Below are positions 1 through 8,924 of a stretch of 64,000 nt of DNA, piece after piece. Positions within the stretch are counted from its first letter, which is position 1; each line of letters opens with the position of its first letter. The translations under genes and the position numbers were made by a program. The notes beneath the pieces are model-generated. The model saw only the letters and a program-made list of their open reading frames with translations, made no database searches and had not been told where the DNA came from. The stretch is taken from positions 62,001-126,000 of the forward strand of contig JAFDZS010000008.1 of the NCBI GenBank assembly GCA_018266775.1, written 5' to 3'. Source of the stretch: Bacteroidota bacterium (GTDB lineage Bacteria; Bacteroidota; Bacteroidia; Chitinophagales; Chitinophagaceae).

Positions 1-394
1 GGATATTGTTTTTTGCGGGCATGTTCATAATTACCAGCGCAGCTTTCCCATGCAGTTCAAACCGGATAACAAAGGCACATTGCTAATTGGCGGAAAAGAA
101 AATAAAACGATCCGCGGAAGAGTGGTAACCGGCAAATGGACTTTAGACAAAACCTTTGATGGAAAGAACAACACAAAACCTAAAGGCGTAATTTACATTG
201 TTACCGGCGCAGGCGGCCAGGAACTTTATAATCCTGAACAACAAAATGATCCTGACAGCTGGCAAAAATTTACAGATAAATTTATCTCCACTGTTCATTC
301 ATTTACCGTAGTGGATATTAATGGCAACTTATTAAGATTGATTCAGCAGGATGCCAATGGCAATGCGCTGGACAGTTTTGAAATAAAGAAATAA
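1..394 (+). CDS. Metallophosphoesterase / purple acid phosphatase-like, C-terminal part
   Basis: The reading frame is open from the first full codon at position 2, so the gene is cut by the window edge. The first visible residues include GHVHNYQRSFP, the last metal-ligand block (GHxH) of calcineurin-like phosphoesterases, close to the purple acid phosphatase form. The following ~110 residues contain IYIVTGAGG, typical of the C-terminal cap of secreted acid phosphatases. An internal ATG at 50 lies after the metal motif and is not a credible start. The protein probably hydrolyses phosphomonoesters outside the cytoplasm, but the signal peptide is not in view. It converges on the outer membrane protein gene with a 1-nt gap. 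Confidence 0.75.
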   Translation, partial: DIVFCGHVHNYQRSFPMQFKPDNKGTLLIGGKENKTIRGRVVTGKWTLDKTFDGKNNTKPKGVIYIVTGAGGQELYNPEQQNDPDSWQKFTDKFISTVHSFTVVDINGNLLRLIQQDANGNALDSFEIKK

Positions 395-395
395 A

Positions 396-2861
396 TCAAT
401 TTCCGCCCTCGCCGGGTGGCGTGTACAAATAATTGTCGCTGTCTTTTGGTTTACTGAATTTCAGTTTGCCAAATTTATACGCAAAGCTGATACCGAATGA
501 GCGGTAAGGCAGTTGCTGAAATGTATTGGTCGTAAATCCTTTTGACTGTTGCACTGCTTTTTGATTAATATAACGGTTAAAAGGATTTACTGCTATAATA
601 CCAATACTGCCTTTTGTATTTTTAAATTGCCTGCGCAATGCTATCGTGTAAGAAAATGATGGTGGCCGCTGCCCCTGCCATTTCATGCCGGACATATAGT
701 TGCCAAAAATTTCCCCCGCCATTGCTTTGGAGAACTGATATGCCAGATTGAGGTTGCTGCGTACACCAAAGCCGTTGATCACAGCAGGTGTATCGTACAC
801 GTTATTCAGGTGCCGGTTGAACATCATTACATTACCGCGTACACTAAATCGTTTGGTTACAGGCATTGATGCTGCAATATTTACACCAGCCCTCACTTCT
901 GCCGCAATGGTGGCTCGTGTGGTTATGGTCAAATCCTGGTAAGTGGAATCCCCGATTTTATACAATGAATAATAAGTAGTGTAAGGTTTAATATCCGGGC
1001 TGTTGCGTTGCATGTATAACACAATATTGATATTGCCGCCTTTATCATAAGTTTTGGCATAAGTGAGTTCATACATGTGCCCGATCTCCGGCTGCAGGTT
1101 AGGGTTACCGGTGGTAACCGCATGCGGATCGCTTAAGTTATAGAAAGGATTTAAGTCCCTGAAGTCTGGCCTTTCCAAACGATACGAATAAGCCAATTTA
1201 ATGGACTGTCCTTTATTCATTTTATGCTGCATGATAATGGAAGGCGCCAGGTTTTTGTAAGCAGGGATAGTGGCTTTGCCTGAATTGGAATATGTGGCAT
1301 TATTATCAGTATATTCATACCGTATGCCAGTCTTTACGTCTAACCATTCCTGTAATGGAAATGAAAGTGACAGGTAACCGGCATAAACATTCCGTTTAAA
1401 GTCAGACTGGAAGGACTGTTTACCATCTTTCACCAATACCCCTGCGCCCTGCAGTGTAAGCACATCTGCATTGCTGAGAATAGATTCCATCCCTAATTTT
1501 AACCCGGTTTCCACCATAATATTTTCAGTAATGGGGTGTGTATAATTTACGCCAAAGTCTGTTTCATTTTCTTTACCGGGGTTTAAGCTGGTGGAACCAG
1601 CATAAGCGGTATCTGCATTTTGATAGCGCTGCTTTTGATTGTAGAAAGTATTGTTCTGCGAATAACTGCCATTGTAAAACAGTTCCAGTTCCTGGTTGTC
1701 CCGTGCAAATTTTCTTTTGTAAGCAATTTCGTTATCCATAGTTGTCACATCAACCTTTGTATCGGCAAAACGAATGCTCCTGTTGGTGCTGGTTATGGAA
1801 CCCAGTGCATCGTACTGAATGGATAGCTGGTTATAATCGCCGCTGTTATGATTTGCAAAATGATTAAAGCCAATACTGCCGCTGAAACTTTCATTTTTTG
1901 AAAGCGACCAGTCAAAGCCCAAACCATATTTGTAACCGTTCCTGGTAAAATCTGATTCGCTTTGCTGCATAAATCTTGAACTGCTGTTATTGGTATACGA
2001 AAACCGATCGCTGGTAACCGGCGTATGTGAAACCAGTTGCAGGTTTCCATTGAAATACGCGTTCACACCAAAATTAGTTTTCTTTATGCTGGCAGTAATA
2101 CCCGCATTTTCCAGCCTGCTGCCGGCAGCAAGATTAACGCTGCCATTAAAGCCCTGCACTTTATTTTTTTTAAGGATGATGTTAATGATACCGCCGGTAC
2201 CCGATGCATCGTATTTTGCTGTTGGGCTGGTGATGACTTCAATGCTCTGAATTTCGCTGGCGGGTATCGCCTGCAGTGCATCGGCAGGGCTGTTACCAAA
2301 TATCCCGGACGGTTTGCCGTTGATGAGGAACAGGATGCCGGGATTGCCCAGCAATTCCACATTGCCATTGATATCAACTGATACCTGTGGAATTTTCTTC
2401 AGGGCATCAGTTGCCATTCCACCTTGTGACGTAATGTCTTTATCTACATTAAAAACAATTTTGTCTATCTTATTTTCTATGGCCTGCCTGGTGCTGGTAA
2501 CGGTTACACTCTGCAGGTTGCTAATCTTTTTTGAAAGCAGGATATGATCCAGCTGAAGTGCATCATTCAGTGTTACTGCAGTGGAGCATTCAGTATAACC
2601 AATACACTGAATTAGAATTTGATACTGCCCCTCCGCCAGCTTATTAATAGTAAATGATCCGTTTTTATCGGTAATGGCACCATCCACGGTTTTCTTTGTG
2701 GCCGCATTAATAATGGTAATGGTGGCATATTCCACGGGCTGATGGGTAATGCTGTCAGTAATATGTCCTGAAATGGAAAAGCCGCCGGTGTTGTTGCTTT
2801 GCTGTGCACGTACAATAAAGCAAGTACTCAAAAGCAGCAGTAAAAGGGTCAGATGCCTCAT
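396..2861 (-). CDS. Outer membrane beta-barrel protein with carboxypeptidase-regulatory and plug domains
   Basis: The 821-residue protein has a signal peptide ending near VRAQQ, a carboxypeptidase regulatory-like beta-sandwich (about residues 28-115, with GHITD at its start), a TonB-receptor-like plug (about 117-235, with LFLINGKPSG and YDASGTGGIINI), and a long C-terminal barrel rich in alternating aromatic residues. This is the architecture of the Bacteroidota outer membrane beta-barrel family related to TonB-dependent receptors. No SusD-like partner is next to it, so glycan uptake is not suggested; a siderophore, peptide or metal substrate is possible, but nothing in the sequence decides. 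The region upstream to 3120 is 259 bp of AT-rich DNA where no gene is seen. Confidence 0.85.
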   Translation of the reverse strand: MRHLTLLLLLLSTCFIVRAQQSNNTGGFSISGHITDSITHQPVEYATITIINAATKKTVDGAITDKNGSFTINKLAEGQYQILIQCIGYTECSTAVTLNDALQLDHILLSKKISNLQSVTVTSTRQAIENKIDKIVFNVDKDITSQGGMATDALKKIPQVSVDINGNVELLGNPGILFLINGKPSGIFGNSPADALQAIPASEIQSIEVITSPTAKYDASGTGGIINIILKKNKVQGFNGSVNLAAGSRLENAGITASIKKTNFGVNAYFNGNLQLVSHTPVTSDRFSYTNNSSSRFMQQSESDFTRNGYKYGLGFDWSLSKNESFSGSIGFNHFANHNSGDYNQLSIQYDALGSITSTNRSIRFADTKVDVTTMDNEIAYKRKFARDNQELELFYNGSYSQNNTFYNQKQRYQNADTAYAGSTSLNPGKENETDFGVNYTHPITENIMVETGLKLGMESILSNADVLTLQGAGVLVKDGKQSFQSDFKRNVYAGYLSLSFPLQEWLDVKTGIRYEYTDNNATYSNSGKATIPAYKNLAPSIIMQHKMNKGQSIKLAYSYRLERPDFRDLNPFYNLSDPHAVTTGNPNLQPEIGHMYELTYAKTYDKGGNINIVLYMQRNSPDIKPYTTYYSLYKIGDSTYQDLTITTRATIAAEVRAGVNIAASMPVTKRFSVRGNVMMFNRHLNNVYDTPAVINGFGVRSNLNLAYQFSKAMAGEIFGNYMSGMKWQGQRPPSFSYTIALRRQFKNTKGSIGIIAVNPFNRYINQKAVQQSKGFTTNTFQQLPYRSFGISFAYKFGKLKFSKPKDSDNYLYTPPGEGGN

Positions 2862-3120
2862 AACAATAATACAATATCAGTTTAAGCAGCAAAACAACAA
2901 ACTAAATCTGTGTTCTTTTTGAAGTTGTTACAATAGGGTTATTAATTTAATGTTAAGCCATTGAATTTGGTGTTTAGCCGTATTATAGTTTTAAAAAATA
3001 TCTCCTGGCGGCAGTTTTTCGTTAAGCGCTGGTTATTGAAATAAAATAACTGCAGGTCACCCAACCCTTACTGATATATTCACATCTGCACTAAAAAGGT
3101 ACACCACAAAATTCATACTT

Positions 3121-3558
3121 ATGCTCAAATTCATTGCTGCCGCAGCCCTGCTGTTTGCTACAACTTCGCATACCTGGCTTACCAACCTTGATGAGGCCAG
3201 GGTGCAGGCCAAAAAAGAAAACAAAGCTATACTGCTGAATTTTTCCGGCTCGGACTGGTGTATTCCCTGTATTAAAATGCACAGTGAGGTTTTCAGCGAT
3301 CCGGCTTTTGAAAAATACGCTGCAGATAATTTGGTTTTGGTAAATGCTGATTTTCCCCGCAATAAAAAAAACCAGTTAAATAAAGAACAACAGAAAATAA
3401 ATGATGCTCTTGCAGATAAATTTAATCCCACCGGCGCATTTCCCTTTACTGTTTTATTAGACAACAATGGCAATAAGCTGCGTGTTTGGGATGGATTGTA
3501 CACCAAAGGCATCAGCACATTTATACAGGAAATACAGGAAGCTTCTGGAAAATACTGA
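3121..3558 (+). CDS. Exported thioredoxin-like protein
   Basis: The 145-residue protein has a short N-terminal hydrophobic segment (about residues 3-14, probable signal peptide or anchor) and one thioredoxin fold. The active site is SGSDWCIPCIKMH, with redox cysteines C47 and C50 (CIPC). The extra residues before the motif and the KMHSEVF helix are typical of the thioredoxin_7/DsbD-C-terminal type found in the periplasm. It is the first gene of a co-directional set: the stop is 16 nt before the likely apbE start, followed by the DUF4266 and DUF3570 genes. Its job is probably to reduce or oxidise cysteines of an exported partner; the Cys-containing lipoprotein two genes down is the obvious candidate, which is inference. 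Confidence 0.88.
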   Translation: MLKFIAAAALLFATTSHTWLTNLDEARVQAKKENKAILLNFSGSDWCIPCIKMHSEVFSDPAFEKYAADNLVLVNADFPRNKKNQLNKEQQKINDALADKFNPTGAFPFTVLLDNNGNKLRVWDGLYTKGISTFIQEIQEASGKY

Positions 3559-3574
3559 TACCATATTACCAGCG

Positions 3575-4492
3575 ATGCAGCGCAGGCAACTGAAGCTGAT
3601 GGGCAACGCTTTTGAATTAACAGCTGTTGCTGAAACGGCAGCAATGGCTGATGCGTGTATTGATGCAGGCATTGCGGAAATTCAGCGTATTGAAAAACTG
3701 CTTACCACTTTTAATGAAAATAGTGAAACAAGCCTTATTAACCGCAACGCCGGTATTGCACCCGTAACAGTAAGCCGGGAAACATACAATATCATTGAAC
3801 GCAGCATCCGCATTTCCGGCATTACACAGGGTGCATTTGATATTACTTACGGCAGCATTGATAAACGGTTGTGGAATTTTGATGAAAGCATGACTGAATT
3901 GCCGTCTCCAAAAATGGCGAAGAAAATGGTACGGCTGATCAATTACCGGAATATCATTTTAGATCACGATGCCTGCACTGTTTTTTTAAAAGAACCCGGC
4001 ATGCGTATTGGCTTTGGCGGCATCGGTAAAGGTTATGCAGCAGAAATGGCTAAAGTGGTGATGAAAGAAAAAGGCACTATTGCAGGCATCGTGAATGCTT
4101 CAGGTGATTTGACAACCTGGGGCACACAACCAGACGGCACACCCTGGACAGTGGGCATTGTTCATCCTGATTTTAAAGGACATCCATTTTCTTATATGAA
4201 CATCAGTGACAGGGCGGTGGCAACATCAGGCAATTATGAAAAATTTGTGATGATCAACGGTAAAAAATATTCCCACACCATCGACCCCCGCACCGGCCTT
4301 CCGGTTTCCGGTATTAAAAGTGTGACCATTTTTTCTCCCAATGCAGAAGTGTGCGATGCACTGGCAACGCCGGTAACCATTATGGGTGTGGAAAAAGGGT
4401 TGAACCTCATCAACCAGCTGCACCAGGTGGAATGTGTGATCATTGATGACCACAACAAAATTTACAGCTCAAAAAATATAAAATACGTTTAA
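3575..4492 (+). CDS. apbE: FAD:protein FMN transferase (ApbE/Ftp)
   Basis: The 305-residue protein has the ApbE fold signatures: GFGGIGKGYAAEM in the middle, a DRAVATSGNYEKF block, and YSHTIDPRTGLPV near the C-terminus, where the conserved Asp and Thr residues bind Mg and substrate. The family cleaves FAD and attaches FMN by a phosphoester bond to Thr or Ser of exported redox proteins. I chose the ATG at 3575 because the alignable part begins MQRRQLKLMGNAFEL; a longer frame back to 3467 overlaps the thioredoxin gene and looks non-coding. No clear signal peptide is seen with this start, which is unusual because most ApbE proteins act outside the cytoplasm. It lies between the thioredoxin-like gene and the DUF4266 lipoprotein gene (2-nt gap), so these are almost certainly co-transcribed. 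Confidence 0.93.
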   Translation: MQRRQLKLMGNAFELTAVAETAAMADACIDAGIAEIQRIEKLLTTFNENSETSLINRNAGIAPVTVSRETYNIIERSIRISGITQGAFDITYGSIDKRLWNFDESMTELPSPKMAKKMVRLINYRNIILDHDACTVFLKEPGMRIGFGGIGKGYAAEMAKVVMKEKGTIAGIVNASGDLTTWGTQPDGTPWTVGIVHPDFKGHPFSYMNISDRAVATSGNYEKFVMINGKKYSHTIDPRTGLPVSGIKSVTIFSPNAEVCDALATPVTIMGVEKGLNLINQLHQVECVIIDDHNKIYSSKNIKYV

Positions 4493-4494
4493 TT

Positions 4495-4722
4495 ATGAAG
4501 AAAAAAAATCTCCCGGTTGTTGCGGCAGGCGCAGTATTGCTTGGTCTTGCTGCTTCTGGTTGTGCTAACGTAAAAGCATACCAGAAAAATAAGCTTAATG
4601 ATGGTGAAATGGAATTAAGTGCCCGTAAGGCAGAGCGGCCTGAAAACAGTTTTCAAACCTACCGGGAAGGTGCCAGCGGCGCCAACGGTGGTAAAGTGGG
4701 CGGTGGCTGCGGTTGTAATTAA
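4495..4722 (+). CDS. DUF4266-type small lipoprotein with C-terminal GGGCGCN
   Basis: The 75-residue protein has a lysine-rich N-terminus, a hydrophobic stretch and a lipobox (AASGC, lipid Cys23). The mature part is about 52 residues: charged, then a Gly/Ala-rich tail with REGASGANGG, ending GGGCGCN (Cys72 and Cys74 three and one residue from the end). I recognise this as the DUF4266 pattern, a family of unknown function seen beside ApbE and DUF3570 genes. The CxC end could bind a metal or be the target of the thioredoxin-like protein, and EGASGA faintly resembles the SGAT motif flavinylated by ApbE, though Asn replaces the acceptor Thr here; Ser61 or Thr55 would be alternatives. Function is inference. 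Confidence 0.85.
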   Translation: MKKKNLPVVAAGAVLLGLAASGCANVKAYQKNKLNDGEMELSARKAERPENSFQTYREGASGANGGKVGGGCGCN

Positions 4723-4750
4723 TGATATTTCAATATCGCTTATTGATCAA

Positions 4751-4848
4751 CCGGTTTCACGAACCTCAACCTGGCAGCTTTTTAATTAGAAGGCGCTCAA
4801 CCCTCAAATAATCAAACTGTCAGCCTGGGCCCGTTGAAGGCGACTTAA
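4751..4848. repeat. REP-like extragenic palindrome (family with CAGGTTGAG core)
   Basis: Two arms in the DUF4266-DUF3570 gap: about 4751-4777 (containing CCTCAACCTGGCAG) and 4817-4842 (containing CTGTCAGCCTGGGCCCG). The reverse complement of the first resembles the second, and both resemble the arms of the element at 36682-36748. The arms are imperfect, so this is a degenerate palindrome. It lies inside a likely operon and may form an mRNA stem that separates the expression of the two genes. Confidence 0.5.
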
Positions 4849-4904
4849 CACTAAAGCAGAAGAATACAGGGATATTGAATGGAACTTAAACAAAACAAGC
4901 AACA

Positions 4905-6158
4905 ATGAAAAAAATCTGTTTAACAACACTGGGTATCTTCATACTGTTTTCAGCAGCATTTGCGCAACAGTTTTCTGTTGATACCACAGGATATAAAAAT
5001 GAAAAACTGCACCTGGAGGAAACCAACCTGATCTCCGGTTATTATAACCAGGATGGTAACCATTCTGCAGTTACAGGAGGTATTGGCACACAAAAACTCA
5101 ATGATATTTCCAATATTATCGAACTGAAGTTTGTAAAATACGATAACATTACCAACAACAAGTATACGCTGAATCTTGAAACAGGGCTGGATCATCATAC
5201 GGCTGCTTCGCAGGCATTCATCAACAAGTCTGGTGCTTCTAAACCTTATGGCACCAGGTTTTATCCCTCTTTAAACTGGAAAGTGGAACAGGCCAATAAA
5301 CTTACTGTAGGTTTTGGTGTGGCGTATTCCGGTGAATTTAATTATCATTCCTACAGTGCAAATTTCTTAATTGGTAAAGCATCTAAAAATGAAAATACCG
5401 AAGTAACTTTTAAAGCACAGGCTTTTTTTGACAGGGTAACTATGCTGGAACCATCGGAATTGATACCCAAAACAACTACAGTAAATATCATCACGTATAC
5501 CACTGCAAGCGGAAGAACTTATACATCTGGTGGCGGCCATGGCGAGAATATCCCCACCAGCCCGAGAAATACCTTTTCCGGTTCACTAACCTGGTCGCAG
5601 GTAGTGAATAAAAATTTCCAGTTTGCGTTGATCAGTGATATCGTTGGGCAAAGTGGTTTACTCAGTCTTCCTTTTCACCGGGTTTATTTTAAAAGCACCA
5701 ATGATTCTGCCAAGATTGAAAACCTGCCCGGCACCAGGATCAAAATACCATTGGGCTTACGTATGAATTATTTTCCTGGAGATAAGGTGGTGATGCGGGC
5801 TTACTACCGGTATTATATAGACGATTGGGGAGTTAAAGCCCACACAGCCAGCCTGGAAGTGCCGTATAAAATATCGCCGTTTGCATCTATAGCACCCTTC
5901 TACCGGTATTATATACAAACTGCGGCTGATTATTTTGCTCCGTATGCACAACATTCCCTTTCGGATCAATATTATACCAGCAACTACGACCTGTCTGCAT
6001 TTACCTCGCATTACGTGGGCGTGAACATCAGGCTCACACCTAAAAAAGGCGTATTCAATGTGCCCTGGTTTAATATGATTGAATTCCGTTACGGACACTA
6101 CATACAAACCACCGGTTTACATGCTGATAATTTTGGCATTAACCTCCGGTTCAAATAA
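4905..6158 (+). CDS. DUF3570 outer membrane beta-barrel protein
   Basis: The 417-residue protein starts with a signal peptide cleaved near AFAQQ. The rest is a series of amphipathic beta strands with many Tyr, Ser and Asn residues, repeated YYRYYI-type strands (about residues 303-345), and a C-terminal strand ending NLRFK, as expected of an outer membrane barrel. I recognise the DUF3570 family, which has no assigned function and regularly accompanies DUF4266, ApbE and thioredoxin-like genes. It is separated from the DUF4266 gene by 182 bp holding a REP-like element, and is followed by a strong terminator, so it closes the module. A channel or scaffold role for the lipoprotein is inference. 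Confidence 0.85.
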   Translation: MKKICLTTLGIFILFSAAFAQQFSVDTTGYKNEKLHLEETNLISGYYNQDGNHSAVTGGIGTQKLNDISNIIELKFVKYDNITNNKYTLNLETGLDHHTAASQAFINKSGASKPYGTRFYPSLNWKVEQANKLTVGFGVAYSGEFNYHSYSANFLIGKASKNENTEVTFKAQAFFDRVTMLEPSELIPKTTTVNIITYTTASGRTYTSGGGHGENIPTSPRNTFSGSLTWSQVVNKNFQFALISDIVGQSGLLSLPFHRVYFKSTNDSAKIENLPGTRIKIPLGLRMNYFPGDKVVMRAYYRYYIDDWGVKAHTASLEVPYKISPFASIAPFYRYYIQTAADYFAPYAQHSLSDQYYTSNYDLSAFTSHYVGVNIRLTPKKGVFNVPWFNMIEFRYGHYIQTTGLHADNFGINLRFK

Positions 6159-6190
6159 TTTATTTTATTTTTTGAGTATAGGTTGAATAT

Positions 6191-6220
6191 AATAACCGGC
6201 TTACTGCCGGTTATTTTTTT
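6191..6220 (+). terminator. Rho-independent terminator after the DUF3570 gene
   Basis: Perfect 10-bp stem AATAACCGGC / GCCGGTTATT with loop TTACT, running into a T-tract to 6220. It lies 33 nt after the DUF3570 stop and ends the Trx-ApbE-DUF4266-DUF3570 transcript. Confidence 0.9.
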
Positions 6221-6389
6221 GCGGGCCGCATTGAACTTTTGTAAAGAAGGTTACTTTTGGAGTTGACTTATTCGCCAGCAACTTTCTATACGCTGCGGTA
6301 TTGCTGGTTATTTTTTTACCATTAAGTTATTGTTATCAATACGTGCAGAAATATTTTGATGCTGTTGATTGGTGTTATTTGCAGCCATC

Positions 6390-6938
6390 ATGAAAAAATA
6401 TATTGCAGCTTTTACTTTGCTTTACTTTGCACCGGCAATACTGTGTGCACAAAACAACAACACTGAACTGAAAGTAGTCATCATTCGCCATGCAGAAAAA
6501 CCTGCAAAAGGTGATAACCTCAATTGCCAGGGCTTAAACCGTTCCCGCTTATTACCCAACGTAATGGTATCTAAATTTGGCATTCCTTCTTTTTGTTATG
6601 TGCCTTCTTTATCGGCTGATTCTGCCACCAAACATGCAAGAATGTTTCAAACCATTACGCCACTTGCTGCACAATATAATCTTACTGTTAACAGCAAATT
6701 TGCCGGTGCAGATTCTGCTGCATTGGCTGCCGATATTTTAAAAAGAACGGGAACGGTTTTGGTAGTGTGGGATCACAAAAAAATTCTTCCCATTGTTCAT
6801 GCGCTGGGCATTGCCGGTGAAAATTTATATTGGAGCGATGATGATTTTGACAGCATCTGGATTATTACATTCAATAAAGGCAAAGCCGTATTCAGTAAAG
6901 ATGCAGAAGGGTTACATCCGCTGCCGGGTTGCAATTAA
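6390..6938 (+). CDS. Exported histidine phosphatase family protein
   Basis: The 182-residue protein has a signal peptide (hydrophobic core about residues 5-18, cleavage near LCAQN) followed by VVIIRHAEKP, the RHG-type catalytic block of the histidine phosphatase superfamily in its RHAEKP form. A second conserved block is VVWDHKKI (about residues 131-138), which supplies the second catalytic His. The length fits short phosphoglycerate-mutase-like secreted members. I chose ATG 6390 because the signal peptide begins there; a start at 6369 adds seven residues without purpose. The substrate is unknown. It stands alone between a terminator and the convergent histidine kinase gene (2-nt gap). Confidence 0.82.
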   Translation: MKKYIAAFTLLYFAPAILCAQNNNTELKVVIIRHAEKPAKGDNLNCQGLNRSRLLPNVMVSKFGIPSFCYVPSLSADSATKHARMFQTITPLAAQYNLTVNSKFAGADSAALAADILKRTGTVLVVWDHKKILPIVHALGIAGENLYWSDDDFDSIWIITFNKGKAVFSKDAEGLHPLPGCN

Positions 6939-6940
6939 TT

Positions 6941-7993
6941 TTAGTTCTCTTTTCTTTTGGGCAGGGTAAAACCAAATGTAGTGCCAACATCTATTGTACT
7001 GCGTACATGAATGGTTTGCCCGTGTGCTTCAATAATGTGTTTGCAAATGGAAAGGCCAAGGCCGCTGCCGCCCACTTTGCGGCTGCGTGCAAGATCGGTG
7101 CGGTAAAAGCGTTCAAATATGCGGTTCAAATGCTCTTCTGCAATGCCGGATCCGTCATCGCTGATTTCCACCAATATGGTTTTACCATCCATTTTATAAA
7201 AACTGCTTTCGATAATACCATTCTGTTTGCCATATTTTATGGCGTTATCAACAAGGTTAATGAGCACCTGCCGTATCTTTTCTTTATCGGCGTAAACAGT
7301 TAACGGTTGTTCGCAGCCTTTTTTAATAATGCACTTAATTCCCTTTTTCTCCGCTTTCATCACTAACGATTCATATACTTCTTTCACCAGGTCCTGTATC
7401 ACAAAATTTTGCTGAAATAACAATTGCTCCCCGCTTTCCAGTTTAGAAATTTCATCCAGGTCGTCTACCAGGTTTACCAGGCGGTCGATATTACGTGAGG
7501 TGCTGGCTAAAAATTTTTTATTGACCTCCGGATTTTCGAGTGCACCATTCAAAAGCGTATCCACATAACCCTGTATGGCAAATATGGGTGTTTTCAATTC
7601 ATGGCTCAGGTTCTGCAAAAATTCCTTGCGGTAACTTTCGTTACGTTGCAATACTTCAATTTCTGCTTTGCGTTGTTCTGCCCATTTCTCCACATCTTCC
7701 CTTACTTCATCAATACCTTTTTGCGGCAGAATATTTTTATAATAAAATTCTTCCCGCTTACTGGCCTTGGTTTGATAAATGAGTTTGTAAATCAGTTTAA
7801 TTTTCCGGTAAATGAATGTTTGCAGTGTGAAAGAGATCAGCGCAAAACTGCCCAGGAAAATGATGCCCAACGAAACCAACGCTATCCACCAAACCGGTTT
7901 AATGATAAATATTCCGAGTGACACCGGTACAGACAGCATCAATGCTGTAAGTGCAGATAATTGCTGGGGTGTAAAATTTTTTTGAGAAAACAT
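6941..7993 (-). CDS. Sensor histidine kinase, PhoR-like
   Basis: The 350-residue protein has two N-terminal membrane segments (about residues 13-31 and 35-57) with almost no periplasmic loop, so it is not a classical periplasmic ligand sensor. The dimerisation domain carries FLQNLSHELKTP with phospho-acceptor His131, followed by N-box (INLVDNAIKYG), G1 (DDGSGI) and G2 (GSGLGLSI) boxes. This size and order match PhoR/WalK-like kinases. The partner response regulator gene lies upstream on the same strand with a 114-nt gap, so the two are probably one operon with the regulator first. The signal may be phosphate or envelope state, but the sequence does not tell. Confidence 0.92.
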   Translation of the reverse strand: MFSQKNFTPQQLSALTALMLSVPVSLGIFIIKPVWWIALVSLGIIFLGSFALISFTLQTFIYRKIKLIYKLIYQTKASKREEFYYKNILPQKGIDEVREDVEKWAEQRKAEIEVLQRNESYRKEFLQNLSHELKTPIFAIQGYVDTLLNGALENPEVNKKFLASTSRNIDRLVNLVDDLDEISKLESGEQLLFQQNFVIQDLVKEVYESLVMKAEKKGIKCIIKKGCEQPLTVYADKEKIRQVLINLVDNAIKYGKQNGIIESSFYKMDGKTILVEISDDGSGIAEEHLNRIFERFYRTDLARSRKVGGSGLGLSICKHIIEAHGQTIHVRSTIDVGTTFGFTLPKRKEN

Positions 7994-8107
7994 TTTTGGC
8001 TAATAGTTCATGGCTGCTTGTTCATAGCAAAAGCCAACCCAAAACTACACAATAAAGTATAAGAAAAGTAGCAGGAGCCTGTTAAGCATCAACTATGAAC
8101 GGTATGC

Positions 8108-8782
8108 TTACATTTCAAACTTATAGCCTACACCTTTCACGGTGCTGATGCAGTCCAGGTTCAGTTTCTGGCGAATCTTACGGATGTGTACATCAATGGT
8201 GCGGTCGCCTACAATCACTTCTGTACCCCAGATGGTATTTAAAATTTCGTTGCGCAGAAAAACCTTTCCGGGTTTACCAGCAAGCAATGATAATAATTCA
8301 AATTCTTTTCTTGCCAATACAATATCAGTGCCTTTGTAGTTGATCATGTATTTTTCCCGGTCAATTTCCAGGTCGCCCACTTTCACCACTTTCGGTTCAT
8401 CTTTAGAAAATCTCCTGAATAAAGCGTTTACTTTGCTTACCAACACTTTCGGACTGATGGGTTTGGTTACATAATCATCGGCACCACTTTCCAGTCCTTT
8501 CACTTCTGTGCCTTCATCACTTAATGCGGTTAAAAAAATGATGAGTGTATTTTTAAATGCTGGTTGCTGGCGCAGGTAGTGGCAAACTTCCATACCGGTT
8601 TTGCCGGGCATCATAATGTCGAGGATGATCAGGTCGGGCAGGTGGCGTTTGGCTTTTTCGATGGCTTCATTTCCGTTCCGGGCAGTGATTACTTCAAAAC
8701 CTTCTGCCTGTAAATTATATTGGATGATTTCCAGGATATCCGGTTCATCATCAGCAATAAGTATCTTTTTAACAGTGCTCAT
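8108..8782 (-). CDS. OmpR/PhoB-family response regulator
   Basis: The 224-residue protein has a receiver domain with acidic pocket ADDEPD and phospho-acceptor Asp55 (LIILDIMMPG), the conserved Lys at YVTKP, and a C-terminal winged helix DNA-binding domain (RKEFELLSLLAGKPGKVFLR, ending GVGYKFEM). I chose ATG 8782, where the MSTVKKILIADDE start fits the family; six extra codons upstream would reach into the promoter region. A promoter with both Bacteroidota elements lies just upstream. It works with the histidine kinase encoded next (6941-7993). The overall form is PhoB-like, but the regulon cannot be inferred. Confidence 0.92.
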   Translation of the reverse strand: MSTVKKILIADDEPDILEIIQYNLQAEGFEVITARNGNEAIEKAKRHLPDLIILDIMMPGKTGMEVCHYLRQQPAFKNTLIIFLTALSDEGTEVKGLESGADDYVTKPISPKVLVSKVNALFRRFSKDEPKVVKVGDLEIDREKYMINYKGTDIVLARKEFELLSLLAGKPGKVFLRNEILNTIWGTEVIVGDRTIDVHIRKIRQKLNLDCISTVKGVGYKFEM

Positions 8783-8797
8783 AGTTAAAATACGCTG

Positions 8798-8805
8798 CAA
8801 AAGTA
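8798..8805 (-). promoter_or_regulatory. Bacteroidota -7 box for the response regulator
   Basis: On the minus strand TACTTTTG matches TAnnTTTG. An upstream TTG lies 18 nt away, close to the 19-nt spacing expected of the -33 element. The box ends 15 nt before the ATG at 8782, giving a leader of about 10 nt. Confidence 0.6.
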
Positions 8806-8924
8806 CTCTTAATCAGTTATTAACAATACAGGTTGCGATGTTTATAATATTATCAAATTGTTAAGGCAAATGGCGTATTCGTACAACCCTATATAAAAAT
8901 TCAGCATCTTTGCAATATAACATT

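Noticed and set aside
3057..3644. 195-codon open frame on the minus strand over the thioredoxin-like gene
   Set aside because: Antisense to a clear thioredoxin-like gene; the translation lacks domains and has no start context.
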